Origin: Porphyromonas loveana
Lineage (GTDB): Bacteria > Bacteroidota > Bacteroidia > Bacteroidales > Porphyromonadaceae
DNA length: 62,297 nt
Direction of reading: 5' to 3'
NCBI RefSeq assembly: GCF_003096695.1
Contig: NZ_QEKY01000006.1
Span: 1-62,297 of the forward strand
Below are positions 1-8,269 of this stretch, in pieces. The notes under the pieces were generated by a model. That model saw only the letters and a program-made list of their open reading frames with translations. It was not told the DNA's origin and did not search any database. Every line of letters starts with the position of its first letter. Position 1 is the first letter of the stretch. Both the position numbers and the translations under genes were made by a program.

Positions 1-11
1 TTTTAATCATA

Positions 12-57
12 AAATCTGCAAGTTTTCTGCTATGAAGATAAGAAAACTTGCAGATTT
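12..57. repeat. Perfect 17-bp inverted repeat (long hairpin)
   Basis: The arms at 12-28 and 41-57 (AAATCTGCAAGTTTTCT and its exact complement) enclose a 12-nt loop. There is no T-run beyond what the arms contain. It lies just left of a truncated gene, so it may mark the end of an insertion or MITE-like element, or a deletion junction. The element itself, if there is one, is outside the window. Confidence 0.6.
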
Positions 58-79
58 AGCAAAGATATTCGCAAACTAA

Positions 80-1030
80 TTTGCTGAATATCAGAAATTA
101 AAACGAATTTTAAGGGACGACTATGTAGCCGTCCTCTCGGGTAACACAGACCTTCTGGAGAAAGCCAAGCTCGACAAGAAGATTGCTTCCTTGGAATCGG
201 AGCGTAAGAATTTTCTACGGGAACGTGATTCGGCAACGGGCAAGTTGGCAGAAATAGAAAACTCGGTTGCTTTCCATTCGGACAAAATCAAGGAAGCAAA
301 AGCAGACTTGGCTCTTTTCGAGCAGCGTGTGGAGCGTGACACGGAGGGTAATCCCATCAATAAACTCACCATTAAGGGTGTCGAAGGAAGTACGGACATC
401 AAGGTTATTGCCGCGCGCTTGCAGGAGATAGAGGAAAAGGCTCGTACCAATGGTGAGTATAACAAAATCGGTGAGATTTACGACTTTTCCATCATGGTCA
501 AGACGGAGTCGTCAAAGAGTCTGTTTGATTGCTCCGTGAACCGCTTCTTTGTGAAAGGGCAAGAAAGTATCTATTATACCTACAACAACGGTAAGTTGGC
601 TTCTGACTCTAAACTTGCTTGCCAGAACTTTATCAACGCCTTGGAACGCATCCCCAAAGTAATCGAATCACACGAAAAGGAAATGGAAAAGGTTGCTGCA
701 AATAAAGAGATCTATGCGACCATTGCGAGTGGTTCGTGGAAGAAAGAGGATGAGCTTCGTACGCTCAAAGGGCAGGCGGCAGAACTGGATAGAAAAATTG
801 CACTCACCCTTGCTCCGCCTGAGGAAGAGAAAGAAACGGAAGAGGAGCAGCAGGAGCAAGAACATTGTGTTTCGGGAAAAGAGCTAACACAAGAAACAAG
901 ACACCCGGCGGAATCTATTTCCCAGCGGCAAACTGAAGGGATTCATTCCTCAGAGCGAGTCGCTCAAACTCCTCAAAACAACCGGGACATAATGAGCCGA
1001 GTTATATCGAAACCGAAATGGAAAATATAG
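80..1030 (+). pseudogene. 3' remnant of a giant conjugative-element N6-DNA methylase/SNF2-helicase protein
   Basis: The reading frame is open from about 80 to 1030 with no good start. Homologous-looking sequence begins near 116 (DDYVAVLSGNTDLLEKAKL) and continues through a charged coiled-coil stretch and a C-terminal domain containing FFVKGQESIYYTYNNGKLA. From memory this is the C-terminal tail of the roughly 2,000-residue methylase/helicase proteins carried by Bacteroidales conjugative transposons. All catalytic domains would lie upstream and are absent, with a stop at 77-79 in frame. The last ~60 residues are low-complexity (E/Q rich). It is a decayed fragment of a mobile element. The family assignment is from memory; the truncation is seen directly. 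Confidence 0.65.
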
Positions 1031-1052
1031 AGCACATTGATTAACGAGAGAG

Positions 1053-1078
1053 GCATCAAGTAATAAAGCACTTGATGC
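1053..1078 (+). terminator. Weak hairpin after the methylase remnant
   Basis: GCATCAAGT pairs with ACTTGATGC across an 8-nt loop, followed by a short TTCTG. It lies between two convergent genes. The lack of a proper T-run makes it a weak terminator candidate. Confidence 0.3.
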
Positions 1079-1111
1079 TTCTGCAAAATCATTTTTACAA
1101 ATAAGACGGAT

Positions 1112-1741
1112 TTATATAACCTTAATTCTAACAACAGAGCTATCGTCTTCTATCAATGGTGATATTGGCAGATCTTTACAAGAAAAACAGTCGAAGATAT
1201 TCTGTACTGTGTAATATCCATCACTACAAAGCAGTAATGAATCACCTACGTTTAATGGCAAATATTGAACTTGAATGGGAGTTCTAAAACCTCTTCCGGC
1301 AATACGAGTTATCAGATAGGTATCTATTCCTTGCACAATTACATTATCGTTAGTTAGTTGAATTACGTCCCCTTGTTCGTCCCGATAGTATAAGCGCACA
1401 TTTCCCAAAGATGTATAAAAGAGCATGTCGTCACTGATGTACGCAAGAAGTAGAGCTACACCCATTTTGCATTTCTTCTCCTTGCAAGAATCAGCCAATC
1501 GGTTATCCGCATACGTTATGCTCCTGCGGATATGCTCTGTGCAATCAGTTACATCTGTATTTACGAAATACTCAGAGATAGCTTCGCAAATAATTTTTGA
1601 AGCCATCCACGGCAACGACAAGCCGCCTATTCCATCTGCGAGTAGAATGAGTGTTGCTCCATTCGGCAATTCTTGATGAAGAATATAATCCCCATTTTCC
1701 TTGCCTGCTGAGATACTTATGCTTTCAATCCGGATTCTCAT
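1112..1741 (-). CDS. PP2C-like serine/threonine phosphatase domain protein
   Basis: About 209 residues from the ATG at 1741 (MRIRIESIS). The open frame runs nine codons further upstream, but this start overlaps the preceding gene's stop by only 17 bp. PP2C metal-site motifs are visible: an N-terminal acidic KENGDY, then ADGIGGL, LLLCSDGYY, and a C-terminal EDDSSVV like the family's D-D/N-S/T-V strand. These indicate a manganese/magnesium-dependent protein phosphatase, probably cytoplasmic since no signal peptide or membrane segment is seen. It is the last gene of the leftward AbiE-like operon and overlaps the toxin gene, so it is probably co-translated with it. A PP2C partner is not part of the AbiE pair as I know it, so its role here is unknown. 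Its substrate cannot be inferred. Confidence 0.7.
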   Translation of the reverse strand: MRIRIESISISAGKENGDYILHQELPNGATLILLADGIGGLSLPWMASKIICEAISEYFVNTDVTDCTEHIRRSITYADNRLADSCKEKKCKMGVALLLAYISDDMLFYTSLGNVRLYYRDEQGDVIQLTNDNVIVQGIDTYLITRIAGRGFRTPIQVQYLPLNVGDSLLLCSDGYYTVQNIFDCFSCKDLPISPLIEDDSSVVRIKVI

Positions 1742-2578
1742 CGTGCAAAACCTTATCAAATACGACAATCATCTTTTGAAATGCGAGAAGTGTTTTCTCG
1801 TAAGAAAAAACATTGCCGGTATCTATAATCTGCCGTATAAGCCTACTATTTTCTTCTTTTTCTATCTCATTCTGCAGACAGTGTTCATAGTGGCAAAGAT
1901 GCTCTTCAGATAGGAATCCGGTAATGTCATAAGCAAGCCAATAAGCTCCAACAATCACCTCGTCAAAGTCATCCCAATCATAGACTTCAGGATGTAAATT
2001 CCTGTCCAAATTAGCAATAAAGTAGTTCTCAAGAATGAATGCCATATCTACGGCATCCTTATTCGTTTGGATATTCCGGTCTAACCAAGCATTGAACTTC
2101 AATACAAACAAACCATGCAACGATGCAATCTTTATATCGAATTCATCGTCAATAGTTACGGTGATGCATCACTCAGTACATCGGCAAAACCTTTGACAGA
2201 CATGGCAATATCTTCCTCTGGAGGCCAATATATGTAACCATCTTCTCTTTCTATATCTCCGTAAGGGACAATATCCATTTCGTAGTCACCATCATAGAAC
2301 CGCTGGTACATTTGTTTGTCCTTTTGAAACCCATGTGCCAATAAAGTCTGCTTGACTTCTTCGAATGCGTCCCAATCGGGAATGGCTATGGCAAGATCTA
2401 AATCCCGAGTCTTTCTCCCGGAACTTATACCTACCAATTGCCGAATCAAGATGTCCCGGGCAGTAGCCCCGATAACAAAGAAATCCTGCTCAATTTCAGC
2501 AAAACAACGACTGATTTTTCTAAGCAGGTCAACCAACAAAGGGTTGGCAATCTTATCACTCGAAATCTGAAAGTTCAT
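1725..2578 (-). pseudogene. AbiEii-like nucleotidyltransferase toxin, frameshifted
   Basis: Two leftward frames together form one ~284-residue nucleotidyltransferase. The first (2578-2156, 140 aa) has the fold's core: VIGATARDILI, then TRDLDLAI (the D-x-D metal pair) and MDIVPYGDIE (third acidic residue). It stops at 2156. The family-like sequence continues at once in another frame (VTIDDEFDIKIASLHGLFVLKFNAW, ending at 1725), so about one base is missing around 2158-2170. The first frame overlaps the AbiEi gene by 23 bp, as in classical AbiE operons. AbiEii proteins are GTP-binding nucleotidyltransferase toxins of type IV toxin-antitoxin/abortive infection systems. As read, the toxin would lose its C-terminal half. 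Sequencing error, true mutation and programmed slippage cannot be separated here. Confidence 0.7.
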
Positions 2579-3557
2579 CTTTTAATAATTTATTTGCTGC
2601 TTCGATGCAACGACCGTCCCCTTTGCTTACCAAATCGGCATATATCAAAACGTAAGGCATCGTACTGCCTTTCCAAAATTTCTGATATACATTAATAACT
2701 CCTTCGGTAGTACGGATCGCTCCTGTCTTCATCAGATTGGAGAAAGGAATCTCCGTATAGAGTTCAAAGAATTCCGGAGTAAGGTAACCATTCAATAAAT
2801 TAGACGCACACTCTCCGCCCCATAACATCCCATCGGGTAACGCCATCTCTTTCCATTTTTCTTTTTGTTCCGGTGTGCGGAAGTCCAACTGCTTCAATAG
2901 TAATTTGGGCTTTAATACCTGATTATAATTTTCAGACCACAAATCAAGCAAAAGACGACGTTCTTTCAGAACTCTTTTTTTTTGAGTAGAGAGAATGAAT
3001 TTACGATTTTCCAATTCATCAATCACATTTTTGACGGTACCTATGGAAACTCCACTATACTCCTTAATTTCTCGAAAAGGTTTGCTCACATTCTCTGGAG
3101 CTTGCAAGAGATAAAAGATTACTTTCAAGCCGGCTTCTTGGAATACAGGATAGTTCTTCTTATTATTCACAGGAGCTTTTTCTCCTGTGTGTGAAAAATA
3201 GAATATCATCTTCTTACCCTTCGTGTACTGTATATTATAGTTACCTGCCGTATCGGCAAAGTTGAGTCCCATTTTACGCAAGGCACCATAGACAGATGGT
3301 TGCACATATCTTGCAATCAGGATAATAGGTTCCTTGCAGGTATCCATAAGATTCTTTGCTTTCTCCTCTATACGCAGGAAGTTTCTTCCATTTATCTCAT
3401 TCTCAATAAGGCATCGAAACCCTATGCCCATAATTTTGATGTATTTTTCCATCAAGGGTGTTTCCGGCTGGAAAGCATGGGTTATGACATCCAGTGCATC
3501 CTCCCACTGATTCCTCACAGCACTGATCACTTGATCTATAATCTGTATTCCGTCCAT
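2556..3557 (-). CDS. AbiEi-family antitoxin (type IV toxin-antitoxin)
   Basis: 333 residues. A winged-helix-like segment near residues 165-215 (FREIKEYSGVSIGTVKNVIDELENRKFIL) fits a DNA-binding domain, followed by a C-terminal AbiEi-type region containing GMLWGGECASNLL and a hydrophobic IPFSNLMKTGAI stretch. It is the first gene of the leftward operon AbiEi-AbiEii-PP2C, and its 3' end overlaps the nucleotidyltransferase start by 23 bp. AbiEi proteins repress their own promoter by binding inverted repeats and neutralise the toxin. Matching inverted repeats and a strong promoter lie just upstream (3581-3646). The region looks A+T rich compared with flanking core genes, which suggests horizontal transfer. 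Identification rests on domain layout and gene pairing. Confidence 0.7.
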   Translation of the reverse strand: MDGIQIIDQVISAVRNQWEDALDVITHAFQPETPLMEKYIKIMGIGFRCLIENEINGRNFLRIEEKAKNLMDTCKEPIILIARYVQPSVYGALRKMGLNFADTAGNYNIQYTKGKKMIFYFSHTGEKAPVNNKKNYPVFQEAGLKVIFYLLQAPENVSKPFREIKEYSGVSIGTVKNVIDELENRKFILSTQKKRVLKERRLLLDLWSENYNQVLKPKLLLKQLDFRTPEQKEKWKEMALPDGMLWGGECASNLLNGYLTPEFFELYTEIPFSNLMKTGAIRTTEGVINVYQKFWKGSTMPYVLIYADLVSKGDGRCIEAANKLLKDELSDFE

Positions 3558-3580
3558 ATCTTGTTCATTGTTTTATACCC

Positions 3581-3646
3581 GTTCAACGGAATTGAACATT
3601 GCAAATATACTGAACAAAATTCAAACTGCAAAAAAACTTTTGTTCA
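3581..3646 (-). promoter_or_regulatory. AbiE operon promoter with two inverted-repeat operators
   Basis: Read leftward, TTTG (3632-3629) is followed by exactly 19 nt and TATATTTG (3609-3602), an ideal Bacteroidetes TTTG-N19-TAnnTTTG promoter 45 nt before the AbiEi start. A perfect 9-bp inverted repeat, TGAACAAAA (3611-3619) and TTTTGTTCA (3638-3646), encloses the -33 box. A second one, GTTCAA (3581-3586) and TTGAAC (3592-3597), sits at the expected start site. Both share the half-site TTGAAC/TTGTTCA. Their positions suit autorepression by AbiEi. Confidence 0.6.
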
Positions 3647-3700
3647 TTATTTCTTTCTTATTCAGAAAAATTGAACAGCAGGGAAATAATGAACAGATTA

Positions 3701-4009
3701 CTACCATTCCTCTCGCTTTCGCAGCATTTCATCGATCTTCTCACGCAGAAAGAGGAGACGTCCGTTGGCTTTGAGGTAAGGAATCTTTCCGGCCCAAACC
3801 CAGTTATAGATAGTCTTTTGCTCCACTTTCAGCAGTTTCGATACATCTATAATGTCCAAGTACTCAGGTTTGAGAGGTGGATGGACGGTCGTATCGACCG
3901 CTTGCTCTTGTAAGAAGAGTAAGCGGTCGAGCTTATCATCTACACACATCAGTTTGTCGAACAGCCGTCTCTGCCAGATGTCATCGGGATTGTTGTCTAA
4001 GTATGGCAT
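3701..4009 (-). CDS. Helix-turn-helix (excisionase/MerR-like) protein
   Basis: 102 residues. The N-terminal half is helical ([28 protein letters not shown]). The C-terminal half is a typical HTH_17-type fold: [35 protein letters not shown] followed by a recognition-helix extension. Such small proteins accompany integrases and primases in Bacteroidales mobile elements and act as excisionases or replication regulators. The start overlaps the 3' end of the primase-helicase gene by 13 bp, so the two are one transcription unit. No integrase is found nearby, so a role in excision cannot be tested from this window. Confidence 0.75.
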   Translation of the reverse strand: MPYLDNNPDDIWQRRLFDKLMCVDDKLDRLLFLQEQAVDTTVHPPLKPEYLDIIDVSKLLKVEQKTIYNWVWAGKIPYLKANGRLLFLREKIDEMLRKREEW

Positions 4010-6057
4010 AGCTCTCCCTTTTGGTAGTTACCACTCGCATCTTGCAATAAGATACGCTGTTCTTTCATGTATGCGATATATTTTTTTGCTGTACGATCCT
4101 TGATTCCCATTTCACGCATCAGCATATTACAAAGATCTTGATAAGAGAGTTTGGAGGTATTTCGGAATGTTTCCTTGACAACGGCAATCAACTCACCCGT
4201 CTTGCGCTTTTCCTTGTCCTCTTTCGATTTCTCACCACGATAAACGTGCATATCTGCCTCCTTGTCCCATCCGAAAAGCATCATCGGCACATCGAGAGGA
4301 CTGCCGTCACGCACCTTTATCACCTTGACAACCGAGCATTCGGGATAATCGTCTTTTTCTATGGAAAGAATCCCTGCGGCCTTGCGCTGTAATTCCGAAC
4401 CTATATGCCCACGAAGTTTGATGCCGTTGGGCACGAAGTGCAAGACACAGATGATGCAGGTATTGTAGATACCTGCCAAACGGTAAAGTTCATCCACAAT
4501 AGCAATACTCTCCGTCTCGTCATTGGCCGAGCGTATCAAATCTGCGATTCCATCAATGACTACAAGATGGATTCCTCCGTGTTTGTGATGAAACAAGTCC
4601 ATGCTCTCGCGAATGAGCTTCAGTCGGTCTTTTCGGGAAAGAGAAGCAAGATACAGAGAGTGATAGAAATCGGGGACAGCCGTGAGTGAAGCACGACGAA
4701 GCGTCCGTCCCAAGTTCTTGTGTAATTGAGCCTCGGATTGCTCCGTATCGTAGTGCAGGACGGCTAAGCCTTTGGGGTTTGCGATAATCTCCAATCCCAG
4801 TGCTTGCTCCGACGGTATCTGTTCTTTTCCCAATGTCCCGGAGAGAATGGCCGAGATGTAGTTACTCTTGCCCGTTCCCTCTCCACCTGTGATACAAAAG
4901 AGATTATCCTGTGTTCCAAGAGGAACACCATTGACTGCCACAACCGATTTTGAGGCATCGGGTGGATTATCGTAATCGATCTCGCACGAGCGGAGCATCA
5001 TTATAGTTTGCGTGTATATTCCCGACAGCATCTCCGAAATCAAGGATTTCAAATCATTTTCGGTTCGTCCCAAGGCGAAGAAATCGGAAATATCCTTCTC
5101 GCTTTTGATCCCCTGAAGAGGTAAGGTTAAAGTCAGTATGTTGTACCGAGCCAACGCCTCTGCTTGACGGCGTGTTTCTCGCAGCCCGGTTTCATCGGTG
5201 TCATAGAGCAAAATGATATGCCGAAAGCGAAGTTGCAGACTCTCAATGATATTCTCCGGTATAGACGCTGTCTCACTGTTGAAACAAATGGCATTGAAGT
5301 GATGGGCGGAAAGGGAAAGTACATCTTTTTCTCCTCCGGTAATGAAAAGAATATCTCCTTTGCTTGGGAGCTGTTCCAAGCCGAAGATGTAGTGTTCATC
5401 CTTTTCTCCTCCGTATAAGAATCGCATTTTACTGAAAGGACGGTAGATTTTTACGAAGTCTCCCATCATATAGCAGAAGACAGGCTCTTTTTCCGTAGAG
5501 GAGAGTGTATAGACTTTTCCTTGGTTGGATACAGACTCGTATCGAAGCAACGATTTTACGGCAAATCGTTGCAAGGTCTTTGCGGTAATGCCGTATTGCT
5601 GCCAATAGGCAATCTCATCGGGTTTGAATGGTTGTTCATAAAGGTTGAACCATTTCTTGTTCTCTGCCGGATGTTCCTGCTCGGGCTTCTTATGCGGAAT
5701 TGAAGCACGATTCCGCAGATATAGATCGCAATACCGACTACCTTTGTCCAATACAGGAATATTGAGATTCAAATCCCGGATAATGGCTGTCAAGACCTTT
5801 TGAAAATCCATCCGGATATCGAGTCCAAGCATGGCAGCTACAAACCAAAAGCAGTCACCAGAGTAAAGTTCATTCCCGAAATCTTTCATGCGATAGCAGT
5901 CACCCTTCTTATCGTAGTAGATATTGCAGGAAGCTCGCTTATCATCATATAGTGGATTCCGAAAATTCCGTTTGAGTACAAAATCGATCGGCATATAGAA
6001 GCAAAACACCTCCAAGCCCCGATTAGTCTTCGACAAAATCTCTTCTTTCAAACTCAT
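3997..6057 (-). CDS. Toprim/RecA-like primase-helicase of a mobile element
   Basis: 686 residues. Residues ~35-90 resemble a primase N-terminal domain (CYRMKDFGN...[11 protein letters not shown]) without a clear zinc-binding Cys set. A Toprim domain follows at ~235-310: [12 protein letters not shown] supplies the catalytic Glu and LLYDTDETG the D-x-D motif. A RecA/RepA-type ATPase comes next, with Walker [13 protein letters not shown] near 390 and Walker [13 protein letters not shown] near 490. A helical C-terminal domain ends the protein. It probably primes and unwinds DNA during transfer or replication of an integrated element. It overlaps HTH genes at both ends (4 bp upstream, 13 bp downstream), a tight leftward operon. 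Confidence 0.75.
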   Translation of the reverse strand: MSLKEEILSKTNRGLEVFCFYMPIDFVLKRNFRNPLYDDKRASCNIYYDKKGDCYRMKDFGNELYSGDCFWFVAAMLGLDIRMDFQKVLTAIIRDLNLNIPVLDKGSRYCDLYLRNRASIPHKKPEQEHPAENKKWFNLYEQPFKPDEIAYWQQYGITAKTLQRFAVKSLLRYESVSNQGKVYTLSSTEKEPVFCYMMGDFVKIYRPFSKMRFLYGGEKDEHYIFGLEQLPSKGDILFITGGEKDVLSLSAHHFNAICFNSETASIPENIIESLQLRFRHIILLYDTDETGLRETRRQAEALARYNILTLTLPLQGIKSEKDISDFFALGRTENDLKSLISEMLSGIYTQTIMMLRSCEIDYDNPPDASKSVVAVNGVPLGTQDNLFCITGGEGTGKSNYISAILSGTLGKEQIPSEQALGLEIIANPKGLAVLHYDTEQSEAQLHKNLGRTLRRASLTAVPDFYHSLYLASLSRKDRLKLIRESMDLFHHKHGGIHLVVIDGIADLIRSANDETESIAIVDELYRLAGIYNTCIICVLHFVPNGIKLRGHIGSELQRKAAGILSIEKDDYPECSVVKVIKVRDGSPLDVPMMLFGWDKEADMHVYRGEKSKEDKEKRKTGELIAVVKETFRNTSKLSYQDLCNMLMREMGIKDRTAKKYIAYMKEQRILLQDASGNYQKGELCHT

Positions 6058-6440
6058 AGTTCTTCAAATAAGGTTTGAGCGTCTTCTCCCATATAGCCTT
6101 TCAGAATGCCATCCTTGTAGGCGTTTAGCCGCTGCAGGGCTTCCACTCTCCGAAAACCCTTAAAGGATGCACGGCCGGTCTTGATCGCTATATACAGACC
6201 TTTGAAAGGGTAGACTACATGATTGCACGAGACATAGCGATAGGGAACGGCATGCGATTCCCGCCAACGAGCCAACGATGCCTTGGAAATGCCGAGAAGT
6301 CGCAAGACATCGGACGAGTTCAATTCGATCTTCTCTTCCAAGACCGAGTAGTCCTTTTTCAATTCGAGGATAAAGCCTGAGATTTGTCTGATCTCTGCAC
6401 GAAGCTCTCGGATTTCTAACAGCAAGTCCGGTGGTGTCAT
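6054..6440 (-). CDS. Helix-turn-helix protein of the same mobile-element operon
   Basis: About 128 residues from the ATG at 6440, which directly follows the upstream stop. An alternative ATG four codons earlier (6452) would overlap that gene. The N-terminus is a coiled coil (LLLEIRELRAEIRQISGFILELKKDY), followed by an HTH (NSSDVLRLLGISKASLARWRESHAVPYR) and a short basic tail. The 3' end overlaps the primase-helicase start by 4 bp (ATGA). The family resembles the DNA-binding accessory proteins of Bacteroidales mobilizable elements. Its target is unknown. Confidence 0.7.
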   Translation of the reverse strand: MTPPDLLLEIRELRAEIRQISGFILELKKDYSVLEEKIELNSSDVLRLLGISKASLARWRESHAVPYRYVSCNHVVYPFKGLYIAIKTGRASFKGFRRVEALQRLNAYKDGILKGYMGEDAQTLFEEL

Positions 6441-6441
6441 G

Positions 6442-6918
6442 TTACTCTGCATACTCTTCGCTCGCTTTGATCAAAGCTCCTGCCAGATGTCGGAGCAGAA
6501 GTTTCATTTCTGTTGTTTTTCCCACATTCTTGATTTCCGAGAACAAATCGGTAACACACTTGCATAGTTGCGTGGCTTCCAAATCGAAGAGTTCGTTCAG
6601 GAGCTGTGTCAGACTCTCCTCCTGAATGGTGTAGCAACGACCGCTTATATGAGGTTTTACCTCGACAATTTTTTCGATAAGACCCTGTGGAACTTGCAAT
6701 ACGAGCACTTCTTTCCCGAATGCTGCGGCACATCTGGCATAGGTGCTCAGATGCAGGTCTTTCTTCAGCTTGCATGAATCCGCGAAGTTGGATTTGTCCA
6801 CATTGACCTTGAATGCAACGCTCTTCCTGTTATCACAAGATAAGAGCATCCTCTCAAGAGTAGGATGCACGATAAAAATGCGCCCTTTTCTTGCTGAATT
6901 ACGTTGTTTATTTGCCAT
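6442..6918 (-). CDS. Conserved mobile-element protein of unknown function
   Basis: 158 residues, first gene of the leftward four-gene module. The N-terminus is strongly basic (MANKQRNSARKGR); the rest is mixed alpha/beta and the C-terminal half is probably helical (LTQLLNELFDLEATQLCKCV). No signal peptide, membrane segment or catalytic motif is visible. Position next to the HTH and primase-helicase genes suggests a role in element maintenance or transfer. I do not recognise the family. Confidence 0.6.
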   Translation of the reverse strand: MANKQRNSARKGRIFIVHPTLERMLLSCDNRKSVAFKVNVDKSNFADSCKLKKDLHLSTYARCAAAFGKEVLVLQVPQGLIEKIVEVKPHISGRCYTIQEESLTQLLNELFDLEATQLCKCVTDLFSEIKNVGKTTEMKLLLRHLAGALIKASEEYAE

Positions 6919-7343
6919 ATATCTTGAACTTAAGGAGTCTACGCCTACAAAGTTCCTATGGGAGAGCGTAATTTTAGGAATATTGAAACACCTTTATTGG
7001 GTAATATAATACCATTCTTGCATTCTGAGGGATAAAAGCTTCAAATCGTCAAGTAAAAAACAGAATTTACAGCATGGAGACTGTCAGTGCACGGTGCAAG
7101 ATCTATCTATATATAGAGACTTGCACCGTGCACTGAAAATTGTAGCCAAGAGGATTCTCAAAAGATTTTCAGTCAGACATTTGGCGATCGTTCGTTTTTT
7201 TAGGACTTTTGTTCCCAAGAAACACAGGTGTGTGTTTTTGATGATGGCATTTATGAGTACGCTCAAAATACTCTCTTGTGGCTACAATTTGGCTACAGAG
7301 AAATAATGGAGGCGTATAAAAGATTATGATACAAGGAGTTGAT
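6919..7343. other. Gene-free gap at the edge of the island
   Basis: No convincing coding sequence on either strand. It contains only a long perfect hairpin (7084-7136) and A+T-rich sequence. The short frames here have no family features or start signals. Confidence 0.55.
7084..7136. repeat. Perfect 17-bp inverted repeat
   Basis: The arm TCAGTGCACGGTGCAAG (7084-7100) and its exact complement (7120-7136) flank a 19-nt A/T-rich loop containing TATATATA. No T-run follows. It has the same design as the 12-57 hairpin (17-bp perfect arms) but an unrelated sequence. It could be a protein-binding cruciform or the scar of a small element. Confidence 0.6.
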
Positions 7344-7373
7344 GGATTTAGTTCATAATCCTCTCTCTCCGCA
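7344..7373 (+). other. tRNA-Ser-like 3' end, possible attachment-site remnant
   Basis: GGATT (7344-7348) and AATCC (7357-7361) can form a T-stem around a loop containing GTTCAT, followed by TCTCTCTCCGCA, which resembles the acceptor 3' end of Bacteroidales tRNA-Ser genes. No tRNA body lies upstream. Integrating elements often duplicate tRNA 3' ends, so this may be an att scar of the island to its left. The loop is imperfect, so confidence is low. Confidence 0.35.
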
Positions 7374-7379
7374 ACATAA

Positions 7380-7418
7380 GGGTGTAAATCAACAGTTGAT
7401 GCGATTTACACCCTTTTT
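7380..7418 (+). terminator. Rho-independent terminator
   Basis: GGGTGTAAATC (7380-7390) pairs perfectly with GATTTACACCC (7403-7413), followed by TTTTT. No intact gene lies directly upstream. It follows the tRNA-like fragment and may be that tRNA's original terminator. Confidence 0.6.
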
Positions 7419-7611
7419 CTATGCCCGAAAGTATCGAGATAAAAAGATTCGTTATCAGTCTCCCTTGTATATAAGGAGATTCACCCCAAAACATCGTCAT
7501 TTAGGTCGAATCGGCTCAAAAAAATCAGGTTTATTATTCGTTTTTCAAGGCCACATTGAGCCAATAATAAATTGTTTATTGCTATATTCGAGCCAATTGA
7601 AGTTGATAAAT

Positions 7612-7940
7612 ATGGATATCTCAAGAGAAACACTACAGTATCTGCGCTATCATCCACTTTCTTCGCGTGATGAGATTGCAAGTGGCACTTCCTTCGACAA
7701 AACATCTTCGACAAGGCGCTTCTTACACTTATACTGTTGTCCTATATCCAGGCATTCTCTGATGGGAACAAGCGCACAGCTCGTATCACCAGTAATGCTA
7801 TTCTGATAGCCAACGGCTATTGTCCACTGAGTTTCCGCACGGTTGACTCCATAGACTATAAAAAGGCCATGCTCATTTTCTGTAAAACACTTTGCTTTTT
7901 CGTCAGGTATTGGGGTTTGCGTACACGTACACAGAGGTAA
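7612..7940 (+). pseudogene. Fic-domain protein, internally deleted remnant
   Basis: The ATG at 7612 opens MDISRETLQYLRYHPLSSRDEIASG, an HTH-like N-terminus seen in Bacteroidetes Fic proteins. After ~30 codons the sequence jumps, in another frame, to LLTLILLSYIQAFSDGNKRTARITSNAIL near 7710-7800. This holds the Fic active-site core with Q in place of the usual His (consensus H-x-F-x-D-G-N-x-R). The middle of the protein is gone. CTTCGACAA occurs twice at the junction (about 7692 and 7707). The C-terminal end breaks off after YKKAMLIF at ~7885, where the 42-bp repeat region begins. Intact Fic proteins AMPylate or otherwise modify target proteins; this one cannot be functional. Confidence 0.65.
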
Positions 7941-8096
7941 AAAACGAAGTTTTCATGTTCGCGGACATGTACGGAGAGAGAAAAACGGCTGTTTTGGGGT
8001 TTGCGGACATGTACGCAGACGCAAAAAATGCAGTTTTCATGTTCGAGGATATATACGTAAGGGTAAAAACGGGAGTTTTTGGGATTTCGCACACAG
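7913..8096. repeat. 42-bp degenerate tandem repeat, about four units
   Basis: Units begin near 7913, 7955, 7997 and 8038, alternating TTTGCG and ATGTTCG starts. Each holds a GGACATGTACG-like core and ends in an A-run and GTTTT. Because the period is a multiple of three, both strands are open: the plus strand reads FADMY..., the minus strand gives 14-residue units such as NPKTAVFLSPYMSA. A related copy lies at 60816-60911. It recalls the MITE-like 'BrickBuilt' repeats described in P. gingivalis, from memory only. Confidence 0.6.
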
Positions 8097-8199
8097 TTTT
8101 TTAGATACATAAGACTGTCGTTGCCTTTTCGCTCAAGGGATTGAAGGCTGAAAGAGAGTGACGTATGCTTCTTTCCCTTCTTCGACAACCTTATAGGAC

Positions 8200-8235
8200 A
8201 AAAAAAGAGTGCGCCGGAATAATCCTGACGCACTC
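8200..8235 (-). terminator. miaB: miaB terminator
   Basis: GAGTGCG (8207-8213) pairs with CGCACTC (8229-8235). Read leftward, the hairpin is followed by a seven-T run (8206-8200). It lies 35 bp beyond the miaB stop. Confidence 0.75.
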
Positions 8236-8269
8236 TCTACAGTATAATAAGGTGATCGTAGGGGCGGTA

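Noticed and set aside
1-8100. Complete conjugative or integrative element
   Set aside because: No integrase, relaxase, transposase or transfer gene is present; only a remnant and a replication module can be supported.
7856-8233. 125-codon minus-strand frame with 28-residue periodicity
   Set aside because: The periodicity is explained by the 42-bp DNA repeat, which leaves several frames open; no start signal.
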